From: Alistipes sp.
GTDB taxonomy: Bacteria; Bacteroidota; Bacteroidia; Bacteroidales; Rikenellaceae
Assembly: GCA_017646625.1 (NCBI GenBank)
Contig: JAGCMF010000001.1
Location: forward strand, 1 to 64,000
Length of the DNA stretch: 64,000 nt
Direction: 5' to 3'
Part shown: positions 43,893 through 52,690 of the stretch, in pieces
Layout of the letters: each line of letters starts with the position of its first letter
Numbering within the stretch: the stretch's first letter is position 1
The notes under the pieces: generated by a model
Database searches by the model: none
The model's input: only the letters and a program-made list of their open reading frames with translations
What the model was told of the DNA's origin: nothing
Program-made: the position numbers and the translations under genes

Positions 43893-44708
43893 ATGTGTTT
43901 CAAGCGTAATAGGGGCGAGGTGCCACGCGGCTCGGCATGGGCATTGGTTACGGGTGCTGCCTTGGGTATTGGCCGTCAGTATGCCGAGAGACTCGCAGAG
44001 TTGGGCTATAATGTCTTGATGGTCGACATCCTCGAGTCTATTGCTACGGAGGCTGTTGCTGTTGCCGATAAGCACAAGGTGCAGTGCGAGAGCCTTGTTA
44101 TGGATCTTGCGCGTCAGGAGGCGGCATATGAGCTACATAGCTGGACTGTGGAGAGAGGCTATATCTTTGATGTAGTGATAAATAATGCTGGTATATTCTC
44201 ATTCTGCGACACACTCAACATGCCTGTCGAGAGGATGGAACGTATGCTTTTGCTTCACGACCTCACCTTGTCGTTGATGTGTAGACTCTATGGCGAGGAT
44301 ATGCGTAAGAGGGGTAAGGGTCACATCCTTAATATGTCGTCATACTCGATATGGATGCCCTTCCCAGGTCTCGCTACATATAGCGCAAGCAAGGCCTATG
44401 TAAAGAGTTTCACGCAGGCCTTCGCCAGGGAGCTCCGTAAGACGGGTGTCACCGTCACAGCGATATGTCCTGCGGGTATCGCTACGGACTTGTATGGTCT
44501 GTCGAAGGGACTACAGCGTTTTGGCGTTAAGTGGGGTATACTCATGTCGCCACGCAGCTGTGCACGTCGTGGCATTAAGGCTATGTTCAAGGGCCGAAGT
44601 GTCGTGGTGCCTGACTGGTGGTTTAGACTCTTTATACCTATATGTAAATATTTGCCAGGCTTCATCATTCGCCCTCTGCGTAACTTCACGATGAAGTGGC
44701 AAAAATAG
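43893..44708 (+). CDS. Short-chain dehydrogenase, possible hydroxysteroid dehydrogenase
   Basis: The 271-residue SDR has the cofactor motif TGAALGIG (20-27), NNAG (97-100), the catalytic Ser in NMSSYS (about 149-150) and YSASK (Tyr163, Lys167). Its C-terminal hydrophobic region (about 238-262) and general look resemble the 17-beta-HSD12/3-ketoacyl reductase branch. It starts 9 bp after the OYE gene. A hydroxysteroid dehydrogenase role (such as 3-beta-HSDH) is inferred from the adjacent 5-alpha-reductase. An acyl-chain reductase is an alternative. Confidence 0.88.
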   Translation: MCFKRNRGEVPRGSAWALVTGAALGIGRQYAERLAELGYNVLMVDILESIATEAVAVADKHKVQCESLVMDLARQEAAYELHSWTVERGYIFDVVINNAGIFSFCDTLNMPVERMERMLLLHDLTLSLMCRLYGEDMRKRGKGHILNMSSYSIWMPFPGLATYSASKAYVKSFTQAFARELRKTGVTVTAICPAGIATDLYGLSKGLQRFGVKWGILMSPRSCARRGIKAMFKGRSVVVPDWWFRLFIPICKYLPGFIIRPLRNFTMKWQK

Positions 44709-44723
44709 TATTAATATTGTGTT

Positions 44724-47261
44724 ATGGATGGCCAGAAGCAGGATGTCGTAGTTGATGCTGCGACAGGTGAGACAAAAGATAAGCAGAAGAGGAGAGTGTG
44801 GTGGCGCATAGTGTTGTGGTCACTCCTCGGTCTCTTTGTGCTTCTGCTGTTGTGCCTCTCGGCTGTTGTGATATGGCTCGGTCCTATTGTTGAGAGCTAT
44901 GTCGAGAAGCACGATAGGGAGCTTGTGGGTCGCAAGTTGTGCATGGATAACCTCTCTATCAAGCTCTTTGATGGTAGTGTTGCCGTGGACAATGTGGTGG
45001 TCTATGAGGCGGATGATGCCGATGAGTTTGTGCGCCTTGGTCGTGCGGAGGTGGAGGTTGCACTTGGCGACATCTTCGATAGCCATATCCATATCACGCG
45101 TGTTGCTCTATCGACGCCTACTGTTGCTGTGCGCCAGGATGCCGAGAGTTTCAATTTCGACGACATGATGGTCTTCATCACCGAGGAGTATCTCGATGAT
45201 GTTGAGGAGGATGTTGATGATAAAGCCTCGGAGTGGGTTGTTAGCATTGAGAATATATCTATTGATGGCGCCGTTGTGGACTACTACGACAGTGTCATAG
45301 ATAAGCAGTGGTTGCTCTCGGAGGTTAATGTTGCTACGCCAGTGGTGCTTCTTGATGGTGGCAATACGCATGTAACTCTTGCTACGACGATTAACCAGCA
45401 GGGTAGCCTTGCTGCGGCAATCGACGTAGACCTTGCGAGCCTCGACTTCAGGGTCGAGGGTGCTGTGGAGAACTTCGACATTTCGGAGACGCTGAACTAC
45501 ATAACCCCCTATGCTAATGTTAGCAAGGTTGAGGGTTTAACGGCGGTGGAGTGCCTGGTAGAGGGTAATATTGAGGATATCATGGCTATGACAATCAGCG
45601 GAAGGCTCCATGTCGATAATCTGCTTATTGAGGATGGTCGTGGCGAGAAGGTCTTTAGTGCCGAGCTATTGGAGGCTACACCCCAGGCGGTGAATATAGC
45701 CGATGATAGCTATACGTTAAACACTTTGATTATTGATGGTTACGCCTCACGCTTTGTGCTTAATGGCGATGGTAGCACCAACTTCTCGGATCTCATATAT
45801 AGCGATCCAGAGGTCAGCATAGAGACTACTGCCGAGTCGTTGGGTGACGATATGTACGACGTCAAGGAACGTGTGACACTTACCACCGAGGATAGTGTTG
45901 CGCCATTGCGTAATGTGAGGTTGTATATCGACACTCTTAAGCTCTCGCATGGTGATTTCTATTTTGCTGACCACACCATGCACGAGCCCTTTGAGTATAG
46001 ACTGCGCGATATCGCCATCGACAGCCGTAACTTCAACTTTATGGGCACAAACATCATCTCCGTGCGTGCCAAGCTACCGAAGCAGGGCTCTGCGCTGTTC
46101 CGCTGGGAGGGCTCCATGTCGGACTTCTACAACCAGAGTCTCCTTGCTGCCCTCACGAATGTAGACATGGAGGGTCTCTCGACATATGTTGAGCACTATA
46201 CGGCCTTCCCTATAGAGTCTGGTAACATGACCTTTAGAAGCCAGAATGTGGTCTCTAATGGCGAGTTGAGTGGTGTAAACCAACTCGGTACATACAACTT
46301 TGTTGTCGGCAAGAGGGATAAGAGCCTCGATGCGGAGTATAACATACCTCTTAAGTTGGGCGTATACTTGCTAACGGATAAGGATGACCATATAGATGTG
46401 GACCTCCCTATCACAGGAAATATAGACTCTCCGGAGTTCTCATTCCGTAAGGTGCTGTGGAGAGCTTTGGGTAACTTGCTGCTTAAGGTTGCTGCTACAC
46501 CTTTTTCGTGGATGAGTGCCGACAAGCAGGATACCTTCCGTAAGATAGATATCGATTTGTTGGTGTCGGGATTGAGCTCGGAGCATTATGCGCGCCTCGA
46601 TGCTATGGCCGAGGCACTCAAGCAGGACTCATCTCTCAAGGTGCGTCTCACGCAGCGCATAAACTATTCGCGTGCCGTGCAGCGCATCGCCGACCGCAAC
46701 CTAAAGATAGCATACTACAATGCCACCGAGGGTAGCGAGAAGGGTTACCTCGATATGCTCGACTTCTCGAAGATTGATGATATGAAGCTCTCGGGACGCG
46801 CTGTCTCTGACTTTGCCGACTCACTACTCAGAGCCCGAGGCATTGAGCCATCACATATGTCTATCAAGGCCAAGGCTATGAGCCTCTATGGCGGTATGGT
46901 CGATGGCCAGCTCAAGTCACTCATGACCTTCCGCAATAACATCATCGCCAACTACATCGCCTTCCAGCATGCCGATATCCCTGCTGGTGCATTTATGATT
47001 AGTGATGTGGTGCTTGAGGATACGAGGGGTTACGCGGGTAAGGATGGCTATGGTGTGACACTTATCATTGACGACGAGGAGGTTGAGATGGAGGATGCCG
47101 CTGCCGAGGAGGATGCCACGGAGGAGGATGATGACTTTGGATTTGTGGAGGATGAAAATTCTGCAACACAGGACAATAATATGGAGAATATGGCGTTTGA
47201 GGGTGAGCCTGTGGGTGTAGAGTACCCTGCGGATGCAACAGAAGAGAATACTAAAGAGTAG
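44724..47261 (+). CDS. AsmA-like/DUF748 inner-membrane protein
   Basis: The 845-residue protein has a short cytosolic N-terminus, one membrane helix (about 27-52), then a long periplasmic beta-rich domain. It shows the AsmA pattern KLCMDNLSIKLFDGSVAVDNVVVYEAD and TFNFLGTN-like repeats. The tail (about 780-845) is strongly acidic (EEVEMEDAAAEEDATEEDDD). AsmA/TamB-like proteins are thought to carry lipids between membranes. It follows the SDR gene by 15 bp, so it belongs to the same transcript. Confidence 0.85.
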   Translation: MDGQKQDVVVDAATGETKDKQKRRVWWRIVLWSLLGLFVLLLLCLSAVVIWLGPIVESYVEKHDRELVGRKLCMDNLSIKLFDGSVAVDNVVVYEADDADEFVRLGRAEVEVALGDIFDSHIHITRVALSTPTVAVRQDAESFNFDDMMVFITEEYLDDVEEDVDDKASEWVVSIENISIDGAVVDYYDSVIDKQWLLSEVNVATPVVLLDGGNTHVTLATTINQQGSLAAAIDVDLASLDFRVEGAVENFDISETLNYITPYANVSKVEGLTAVECLVEGNIEDIMAMTISGRLHVDNLLIEDGRGEKVFSAELLEATPQAVNIADDSYTLNTLIIDGYASRFVLNGDGSTNFSDLIYSDPEVSIETTAESLGDDMYDVKERVTLTTEDSVAPLRNVRLYIDTLKLSHGDFYFADHTMHEPFEYRLRDIAIDSRNFNFMGTNIISVRAKLPKQGSALFRWEGSMSDFYNQSLLAALTNVDMEGLSTYVEHYTAFPIESGNMTFRSQNVVSNGELSGVNQLGTYNFVVGKRDKSLDAEYNIPLKLGVYLLTDKDDHIDVDLPITGNIDSPEFSFRKVLWRALGNLLLKVAATPFSWMSADKQDTFRKIDIDLLVSGLSSEHYARLDAMAEALKQDSSLKVRLTQRINYSRAVQRIADRNLKIAYYNATEGSEKGYLDMLDFSKIDDMKLSGRAVSDFADSLLRARGIEPSHMSIKAKAMSLYGGMVDGQLKSLMTFRNNIIANYIAFQHADIPAGAFMISDVVLEDTRGYAGKDGYGVTLIIDDEEVEMEDAAAEEDATEEDDDFGFVEDENSATQDNNMENMAFEGEPVGVEYPADATEENTKE

Positions 47262-47284
47262 ATTATATAACTTATTATTTTAAA

Positions 47285-48289
47285 ATGATGAAAAGAGTAT
47301 TTACTATTGCAGCTATTGCTGCAGCTCTAGCCACAACATCTTGTGGTAGCAGCAAGTCAAACGGTCTCGACTCGATGTCGTATACCATCGGTGCTGACCT
47401 TGGTATGAACCTTAACTTTGGCATGTCGGATCTCGGCCTTAACGACGATATCGTTGTGGCTAACGTTCTCGACTTCTACGTTAACGGTGATGCCGAGGGT
47501 GAGGAGATAATGGAGCTTCGTAGCCGTATGATGGAGTTCCAGTACACACGCTTCATGCCTTATATGAATGCAAAGCGCCAGCGTGACTTTATCCAGACAG
47601 ACTGCCCTGATACATTGCCAGCCCTCCCAGAGCTCTACGATGAGGAGGTGTTCACACGCGATGGCGTATCGGAGATTATCGGTAAGAATTTCGGTGGCTG
47701 GATTAAGAGCATCGACGCAGTTCTCGACTTGGAGGATGTTGAGCTCGGTATGCGTGATGCTCTCCGTTTGGAGGATATCGCACATGTAGACTCGTTGATG
47801 CTTCTCACACAGGAGCAGATGCGCACCGTGTTGAACAACTACACTGCAAGAAAGCAGGAGGAGGCACGTCTCGAGAGAGAGAAGCTTATGCAGGAGAACG
47901 CCGAGGCTTCAGCTGCATGGTTGGCAGAGGTAGAGCAGATGGATGGTGTTCAGAAGAGTGAGTCAGGTCTCTTGTATCGCATCGACCGTGAGGGTGATGG
48001 TGCGCAGCCAGCTAACGACACAGATGTTGTTACTGTAAACTACGAGGGTAAGGTTCAGGATGGCACTGTCTTCGATTCAAGCTACGAGAGAGGCGAGCCA
48101 ACATCATTCCCTCTTAACCGTGTTATTGCTGGTTGGACAGAGGGTCTTAAGTATGTGAAGGTTGGTGGTCAGATTACACTCTGGATTCCTGCAGAGCTTG
48201 CTTACGGCGAGAATGGTTCAGGTGCAATCATCGGCCCTAACCAGGCGTTGGAGTTCAAGGTTGAGCTTCTCGAGATTAATGCAGAGTAA
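47285..48289 (+). CDS. FKBP-type peptidyl-prolyl isomerase, lipoprotein
   Basis: The 334-residue protein has a lipoprotein signal (MMKRVFTIAAIAAALATTSC, Cys20). An N-terminal FKBP-N dimerisation-like helical region (about 30-220) begins DSMSYTIGADLGMNL. A C-terminal FKBP domain (about 235-333) has VTVNYEGKVQDGTVFDSSYERG and IPAELAYGE. It should help fold exported proteins. Met2 at 47288 is an alternative start. It is 23 bp after the AsmA gene and ends in a terminator at 48325-48360. Confidence 0.95.
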   Translation: MMKRVFTIAAIAAALATTSCGSSKSNGLDSMSYTIGADLGMNLNFGMSDLGLNDDIVVANVLDFYVNGDAEGEEIMELRSRMMEFQYTRFMPYMNAKRQRDFIQTDCPDTLPALPELYDEEVFTRDGVSEIIGKNFGGWIKSIDAVLDLEDVELGMRDALRLEDIAHVDSLMLLTQEQMRTVLNNYTARKQEEARLEREKLMQENAEASAAWLAEVEQMDGVQKSESGLLYRIDREGDGAQPANDTDVVTVNYEGKVQDGTVFDSSYERGEPTSFPLNRVIAGWTEGLKYVKVGGQITLWIPAELAYGENGSGAIIGPNQALEFKVELLEINAE

Positions 48290-48324
48290 TAACGAGGTGT
48301 TATAGACTATACTCTATACCTATG

Positions 48325-48360
48325 GGGGTATGTTCATCGTGATGGGCATACCTCTTTTTC
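48325..48360 (+). terminator. Terminator after the FKBP gene
   Basis: GGGGTATG (48325-48332) pairs with CATACCTC (48347-48354), with one G-T pair, and is followed by TTTTTC. It would end the 41.8-48.3 kb transcript. Confidence 0.7.
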
Positions 48361-48446
48361 TTGTATCTTGTCTCTATGCTATTTGGTTTATAGGGCGAAA
48401 TATTGAAATGTTTGTTGGCATATATGGTGTTATACTACTTTTTTAC

Positions 48447-48454
48447 TATCTTTG
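48447..48454 (+). promoter_or_regulatory. -7 element for the AAE-family transporter
   Basis: TATCTTTG is a perfect match to TAnnTTTG, 52 bp before the start codon at 48507. Confidence 0.55.
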
Positions 48455-48506
48455 TCGCCGATTAGTGTAGTAAAACTTTTATCAATAACCCAATACTTTA
48501 TTATTT

Positions 48507-50219
48507 ATGAACTTGGACTGGTTGAAAGTTGTTGTATGTGGTAGTGGTGACCCTGCCCACCCATCAATAGCTCACACGGTATTTGTTCTTGCTGCGGTGA
48601 TTGCCTCGGGTATAGCCTTAAGCAGAATAAAGATTAAGGGCATATCACTCGGTATGACGTGGATACTATTTACCGGTATTGCCTTTGGTCACTTCCTTGA
48701 TTCGGGTACTATACACCCCGATACCCTGCACTTCATCAAGGAGTTTGGACTCATCCTCTTCGTATTCTTCATCGGTTTGCAGGTGGGTCCTGGTTTCTTC
48801 TCATCACTTAAGAGTGGTGGTCTGAAACTCATTAGCCTTGCGGCACTCGTCATTCTTCTGGGTGTTGTGACTACATATGTCATTCACCTTATTACGGGCG
48901 AGCCACTACCTACCATGGTGGGTGTGCTCTCGGGTGCTGTTACTAATACTCCAGGTCTTGGTGCTGCGCAGCAGGCGTTCCAGGACTCTGCTGACCCCGC
49001 TATGGTAGATCAACTTGGCGATAGCATCTCGTTGGGTTATGCCGTGGCCTACCCATTGGGTGTTATAGGCATCATCATGACGATGATCTTCATGCGCTAC
49101 GTCCTTCGCGTAGACTTTAAGCGCGAGGATGAGGGCTTGGCGGCAATGAGCAACGAGACAAACCTGCCACACCGCTACTCTGTGGAGTTTACAAACGAGA
49201 TGCTTGAGGGTAAGACCATCGCCATTGCGCATATGCTCATCAATCGTCAGTTTGTCGTGTCGCGTATCATGCGTAAGTCTGGCGAGATTGTCATGGCCGA
49301 TGGTAACTCACAACTATCTGTTGGTGACCGTCTGCGCATCATATGTACGGAGGAGGATAGCGAGGCTATTCTCGCATTCTTCGGTAAGCCTGTTGAGATG
49401 ACGGCAGATGATTGGGGTGCTACGGCTATGCAGTCTACACCTCTTGTGTCACGACGCATCCTCATCACACGTGAGGAGATCAACGGTAAGAAGTTCTCTG
49501 ACTTGCGCCTCCGCACGCGCTATGGTATCAATATCACACGTGTTCACCGTGCCGGTGTCGACCTCATCCCATATCAGGGTATGGAGTTGCAGGTGGGCGA
49601 TAAGGTTATGGTCGTAGGTCCCGAGGCTGCTGTTTCACAGGCAGAGAAGGTGCTCGGCAACTCACTCAAGAAGCTTGATCACCCAAATCTCCTTCCCGTA
49701 TTTATCGGTATTGCCCTTGGTGTGTTGCTCGGCTCGTTGCCTTTGATGAACATCCCACAGCCTGTGAAGCTCGGCTTGGCGGGTGGTCCTCTTATCATCG
49801 CCATCCTTCTCGGTCGCTTTGGCCCTCACTTCCACCTTGTTACCTATACCACTATGAGTGCTAACCTCATGCTCCGCGAGATTGGTCTTGCCATGTTCTT
49901 GGCAGCGGTAGGTATTGGCGCCGGTGATGGCTTTATAGATGCTATCGTTGGTGGTGGTTATAAGTGGATTGGCTATGGTGTCATCATCACCGTGTTGCCA
50001 CTCGTCATCGTGGCACTCATCGCACGCCTACGCTTCAAACTCAACTATTACACTCTGATGGGTCTTATGGCGGGTTCTATGACAGATCCCCCAGCCCTCG
50101 GCTTTGCCAGCACATCTGCAGGTAACGATATGCCAGCGGTAGGCTATGCTACGGTATATCCTGTTGTTATGTTCCTACGTGTGCTCACGGCGCAGCTGTT
50201 GATGCTGATGGCTTTATAG
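48507..50219 (+). CDS. Aspartate:alanine exchanger (AAE) family transporter with two RCK_C domains
   Basis: The 570-residue protein has two membrane halves of about five helices each (about 20-190 and 395-570). These flank two TrkA-C/RCK_C domains (about 210-290 and 300-385). The repeated signatures GxxxGPxFxxxL/GLxxxLFFxG are seen as LILFVFFIGLQVGPGFFSSL and LGLAMFLAAVGIGAGDGF. The GAVTNTPGL and GSMTDPPALGFA motifs are diagnostic. Known members exchange aspartate or succinate-like anions. The substrate here is not certain. A repeat copy and terminator follow. Confidence 0.93.
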   Translation: MNLDWLKVVVCGSGDPAHPSIAHTVFVLAAVIASGIALSRIKIKGISLGMTWILFTGIAFGHFLDSGTIHPDTLHFIKEFGLILFVFFIGLQVGPGFFSSLKSGGLKLISLAALVILLGVVTTYVIHLITGEPLPTMVGVLSGAVTNTPGLGAAQQAFQDSADPAMVDQLGDSISLGYAVAYPLGVIGIIMTMIFMRYVLRVDFKREDEGLAAMSNETNLPHRYSVEFTNEMLEGKTIAIAHMLINRQFVVSRIMRKSGEIVMADGNSQLSVGDRLRIICTEEDSEAILAFFGKPVEMTADDWGATAMQSTPLVSRRILITREEINGKKFSDLRLRTRYGINITRVHRAGVDLIPYQGMELQVGDKVMVVGPEAAVSQAEKVLGNSLKKLDHPNLLPVFIGIALGVLLGSLPLMNIPQPVKLGLAGGPLIIAILLGRFGPHFHLVTYTTMSANLMLREIGLAMFLAAVGIGAGDGFIDAIVGGGYKWIGYGVIITVLPLVIVALIARLRFKLNYYTLMGLMAGSMTDPPALGFASTSAGNDMPAVGYATVYPVVMFLRVLTAQLLMLMAL

Positions 50220-50238
50220 CTTTGCACAAAATTAAAAG

Positions 50239-50356
50239 AGAGTGAATAAAAAGTGTATTTTGTCGTTACGCTTGCCCTCAAAATCCTCATTTACGCCAAG
50301 TAAACTGCGGTTTTTCGGTCTTCGCAAGCCTAAAACTACATCTTTTTATTCACTCT
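50239..50356 (+). repeat. Interspersed inverted-end repeat, short copy
   Basis: The left end AGAGTGAATAAAAAGTGTA (50239-50257) and right end TACATCTTTTTATTCACTCT (50337-50356) are inverted repeats differing at one to two positions. The internal sequence matches the copy at 41013-41129 with few changes. It starts 19 bp after the transporter stop codon and is followed by a terminator. Confidence 0.88.
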
Positions 50357-50369
50357 CCCAACATATGAA

Positions 50370-50405
50370 GGGCTGACTAAAAACTTTTTAGTCAGCCCCT
50401 TTCTT
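50370..50405 (+). terminator. Terminator after repeat copy at 50239
   Basis: GGGCTGACTAAAAA pairs with TTTTTAGTCAGCCC (50385-50398) and is followed by CTTTCTTTTC. The stem is nearly identical to the one at 41143-41172. It separates the transporter gene from convergent htpG. Confidence 0.85.
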
Positions 50406-50411
50406 TTCAGC

Positions 50412-52469
50412 CTACTCTATAAGCGATATACTGCGCTGTATGAACTCTGTGAGGTTCTTACCCTTGAGCATGCCGTTAGATAGGAGTGCGAGGTCTATGA
50501 TCTGACGTACCTTGCGGTTGTCACGACCAATCTCCGTGAGACGGTTGTCACGTTCTGTGCGTAGCTCCACGACGCGCTTCGAGAGTGTCTCGCGCATCTC
50601 GCGTTCCTCGGTAGTTAGGTCGGCATCACTCTTGCCCTTGATAGTCTCCTCGAAGCGGCTCTCCTCCTGCTCCGCAGCGGTAATCTTCTTGCCTATGCTA
50701 CGAAGCTTATCGCCGTAGGCACTCTCCACCTCGCCGAGGATGTCGAGAACAATAGGGTGGTTGCCATTCACTGTTATGGTGAAGTTGTCGGGCATCTGGC
50801 CATAGAATCGGCTCATGTCACCACCACTTGTCGATGCCATCTCCTTCATGCGGCGCATAAACTCATTCTGTGTGATGACAACGGGTGCTGCATCCTTCGA
50901 CATCGCCTCGAACGATACGTGGTAGTGTATCTTCTCGTCGGTAGGCATCTGGCTCTCGAACACAGGACGCATAATATGCTGCTGCTCGGTAGAGAGTGAC
51001 ATAGCCTCACGGTCCTGCTTGCGAATAAGGTTCTCGACAACGTCGCTATCTACACGCACGAAGCGCACCTTCTCGTGCTTCGACTCGTAGTACTGTATGT
51101 AGTGGCTATCGAGTTGTCCGTTTAGCTCAAGGATGTCGTAGCCCTTGGCCTTGGCAGCCTCCACAAAGCTGTTCTTGCCCTCCACATCGTCTACGTATAG
51201 TACTATAGTGAAGCCATCCTTATCTGTCTGTGCCTCCTTGATCTTCTCTGTATACTCCTCTGCGGTGTAGTACTTACCCTCGATGCTCTTCCATAGCATG
51301 AACGATGCTGCCTTCTCGGCAAACTTCTCATCTGTGAGCATGCCATACTCGATGAATATCTTCAGGTCGTCCCACTTTGCCTCGTAGTCGGGGCGCATGG
51401 TGTTGAAGAGCTCCATGAGGCGGTCGGCAACCTTGCGTGTTATGTAGCTCGATATCTTCTTTACGTTGGAGTCACTCTGTAGGTAGCTGCGCGATACGTT
51501 GAGAGGGATGTCGGGCGAGTCGATGACGCCATGAAGCAGTGTTAGGTACTCGGGAACGATGCCTGTAACCTCGTCTGTGACAAACACCTGGTTAGAGTAT
51601 AGCTGTATACGGTTGCGGTGTATGTCGAAGTTGTTGTGAATCTTTGGGAAATAGAGGATGCCGGTGAGGTTGAAGGGGTAATCTATGTTTAGGTGTATGT
51701 AGAATAGTGGCTCCTCGGCAGCTGGATATAGGTCTGCATAGAATGCCTTGTACTCCTCCTCGCTGATATCCGTGGGCTTACGTGTCCATAGTGGTGTAGT
51801 GTTGTTGATGATGTTGTCCTCATCTGTATCTACATACTTACCATCCTTCCACTCCTGCTTCTTGCCAAAGGCGATAGGTATAGGCAGGAAGTGGCAGTAC
51901 TTACGTAGTAGGTTGCCTATCTCGGCGCGCTGTGCATACTCGGCGCAGTCGTCAGAGAGGTGTAGCACGATGCGCGTACCACGGTCGAGCTTCTCGTCGA
52001 GCTCCTCCATCTCGAACTCGGGTGAGCCGTTGCAGCTCCAGTGTACACTCTTTACCTCGTTGCGGTATGACTGCGAGAATATCTCCACCTTGTCTGCCAC
52101 CATGAATGATGAGTAGAAACCGAGTCCGAAGTGGCCTATTATTGCCTGGTCCTTATACTTTGCCATAAACTCCTCGGCACCCGAGAAGGCAATCTGGTTG
52201 ATGTAGCGGTCTACCTCGTCTATAGACATGCCTATGCCGCGGTCTGTTATTGTGAGTATCTTGGCAGCCTCATCCACCGTGATGTGAATTGTCATGTCGC
52301 CAAGCTCACCCTCTGCCTCGCCCTTTGATGATAGTGTCTTAAGCTTCTGTGTAGCATCCACAGCATTAGATACCAACTCGCGGAGGAAGATCTCATGATC
52401 GGAGTATAGGAACTTCTTGATTACGGGGAATATATTCTCTGTAGTAACCCCTATTTTACCATTTCTCAT
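50412..52469 (-). CDS. htpG: Molecular chaperone HtpG (Hsp90)
   Basis: The 685-residue protein has the GHKL ATPase domain (about 1-220), with ELVSNAVDATQKL, DRGIGM and IGHFGLGFYSSFMVADKV forming the ATP site. A middle domain with IYSNQVF-like segments follows, and then the C-terminal dimerisation domain. It is longer than E. coli HtpG (about 624), as usual in Bacteroidota. It is a single gene. Upstream DNA carries GTGACA/TGTCAC repeats (52551-52604), which may be a control region. Only an imperfect -7 (TAGTTTG, minus strand, about 52532-52526) is visible. Confidence 0.98.
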   Translation of the reverse strand: MRNGKIGVTTENIFPVIKKFLYSDHEIFLRELVSNAVDATQKLKTLSSKGEAEGELGDMTIHITVDEAAKILTITDRGIGMSIDEVDRYINQIAFSGAEEFMAKYKDQAIIGHFGLGFYSSFMVADKVEIFSQSYRNEVKSVHWSCNGSPEFEMEELDEKLDRGTRIVLHLSDDCAEYAQRAEIGNLLRKYCHFLPIPIAFGKKQEWKDGKYVDTDEDNIINNTTPLWTRKPTDISEEEYKAFYADLYPAAEEPLFYIHLNIDYPFNLTGILYFPKIHNNFDIHRNRIQLYSNQVFVTDEVTGIVPEYLTLLHGVIDSPDIPLNVSRSYLQSDSNVKKISSYITRKVADRLMELFNTMRPDYEAKWDDLKIFIEYGMLTDEKFAEKAASFMLWKSIEGKYYTAEEYTEKIKEAQTDKDGFTIVLYVDDVEGKNSFVEAAKAKGYDILELNGQLDSHYIQYYESKHEKVRFVRVDSDVVENLIRKQDREAMSLSTEQQHIMRPVFESQMPTDEKIHYHVSFEAMSKDAAPVVITQNEFMRRMKEMASTSGGDMSRFYGQMPDNFTITVNGNHPIVLDILGEVESAYGDKLRSIGKKITAAEQEESRFEETIKGKSDADLTTEEREMRETLSKRVVELRTERDNRLTEIGRDNRKVRQIIDLALLSNGMLKGKNLTEFIQRSISLIE

Positions 52470-52550
52470 ATATTGTAATTTTTAGTTGTTTTGCACCTTT
52501 TGAGGCATTATGCTTTTGGTTGTGGCAAACTATGTGCCATAGGCATAAAA

Positions 52551-52604
52551 GTGACAAAATGTCACGCTTTGTCAGTTGTGGTGTGACACGGTGAGGTGTG
52601 ACAC
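52551..52604. promoter_or_regulatory. GTGACA/TGTCAC repeat cluster between htpG and lepA
   Basis: A palindrome GTGACAAAATGTCAC (52551-52565) is followed by two direct copies of GTGTGACAC (52581-52589 and 52596-52604, 15 bp apart). Each GTGTGACAC is itself symmetric. The cluster sits in the divergent region of htpG and lepA and resembles an operator for a dimeric regulator. No regulator is named by the sequence. Confidence 0.45.
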
Positions 52605-52647
52605 TAAAAAATTGATTTGTGGATTATGAATTATCAATAGTTTTTAG

Positions 52648-52655
52648 TATCTTTG
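52648..52655 (+). promoter_or_regulatory. -7 element of lepA
   Basis: TATCTTTG matches TAnnTTTG and lies 35 bp before the lepA start at 52691. A -33 element is not clear. Confidence 0.55.
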
Positions 52656-52690
52656 CAGACTAATTTATGTAATTAAGCGATTGACACGCA

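Noticed and set aside
44511..44702. Frameshift or disruption in the SDR gene
   Set aside because: The plus-strand frame is intact from cofactor motif to C-terminus; the opposite-strand frames are shadows.
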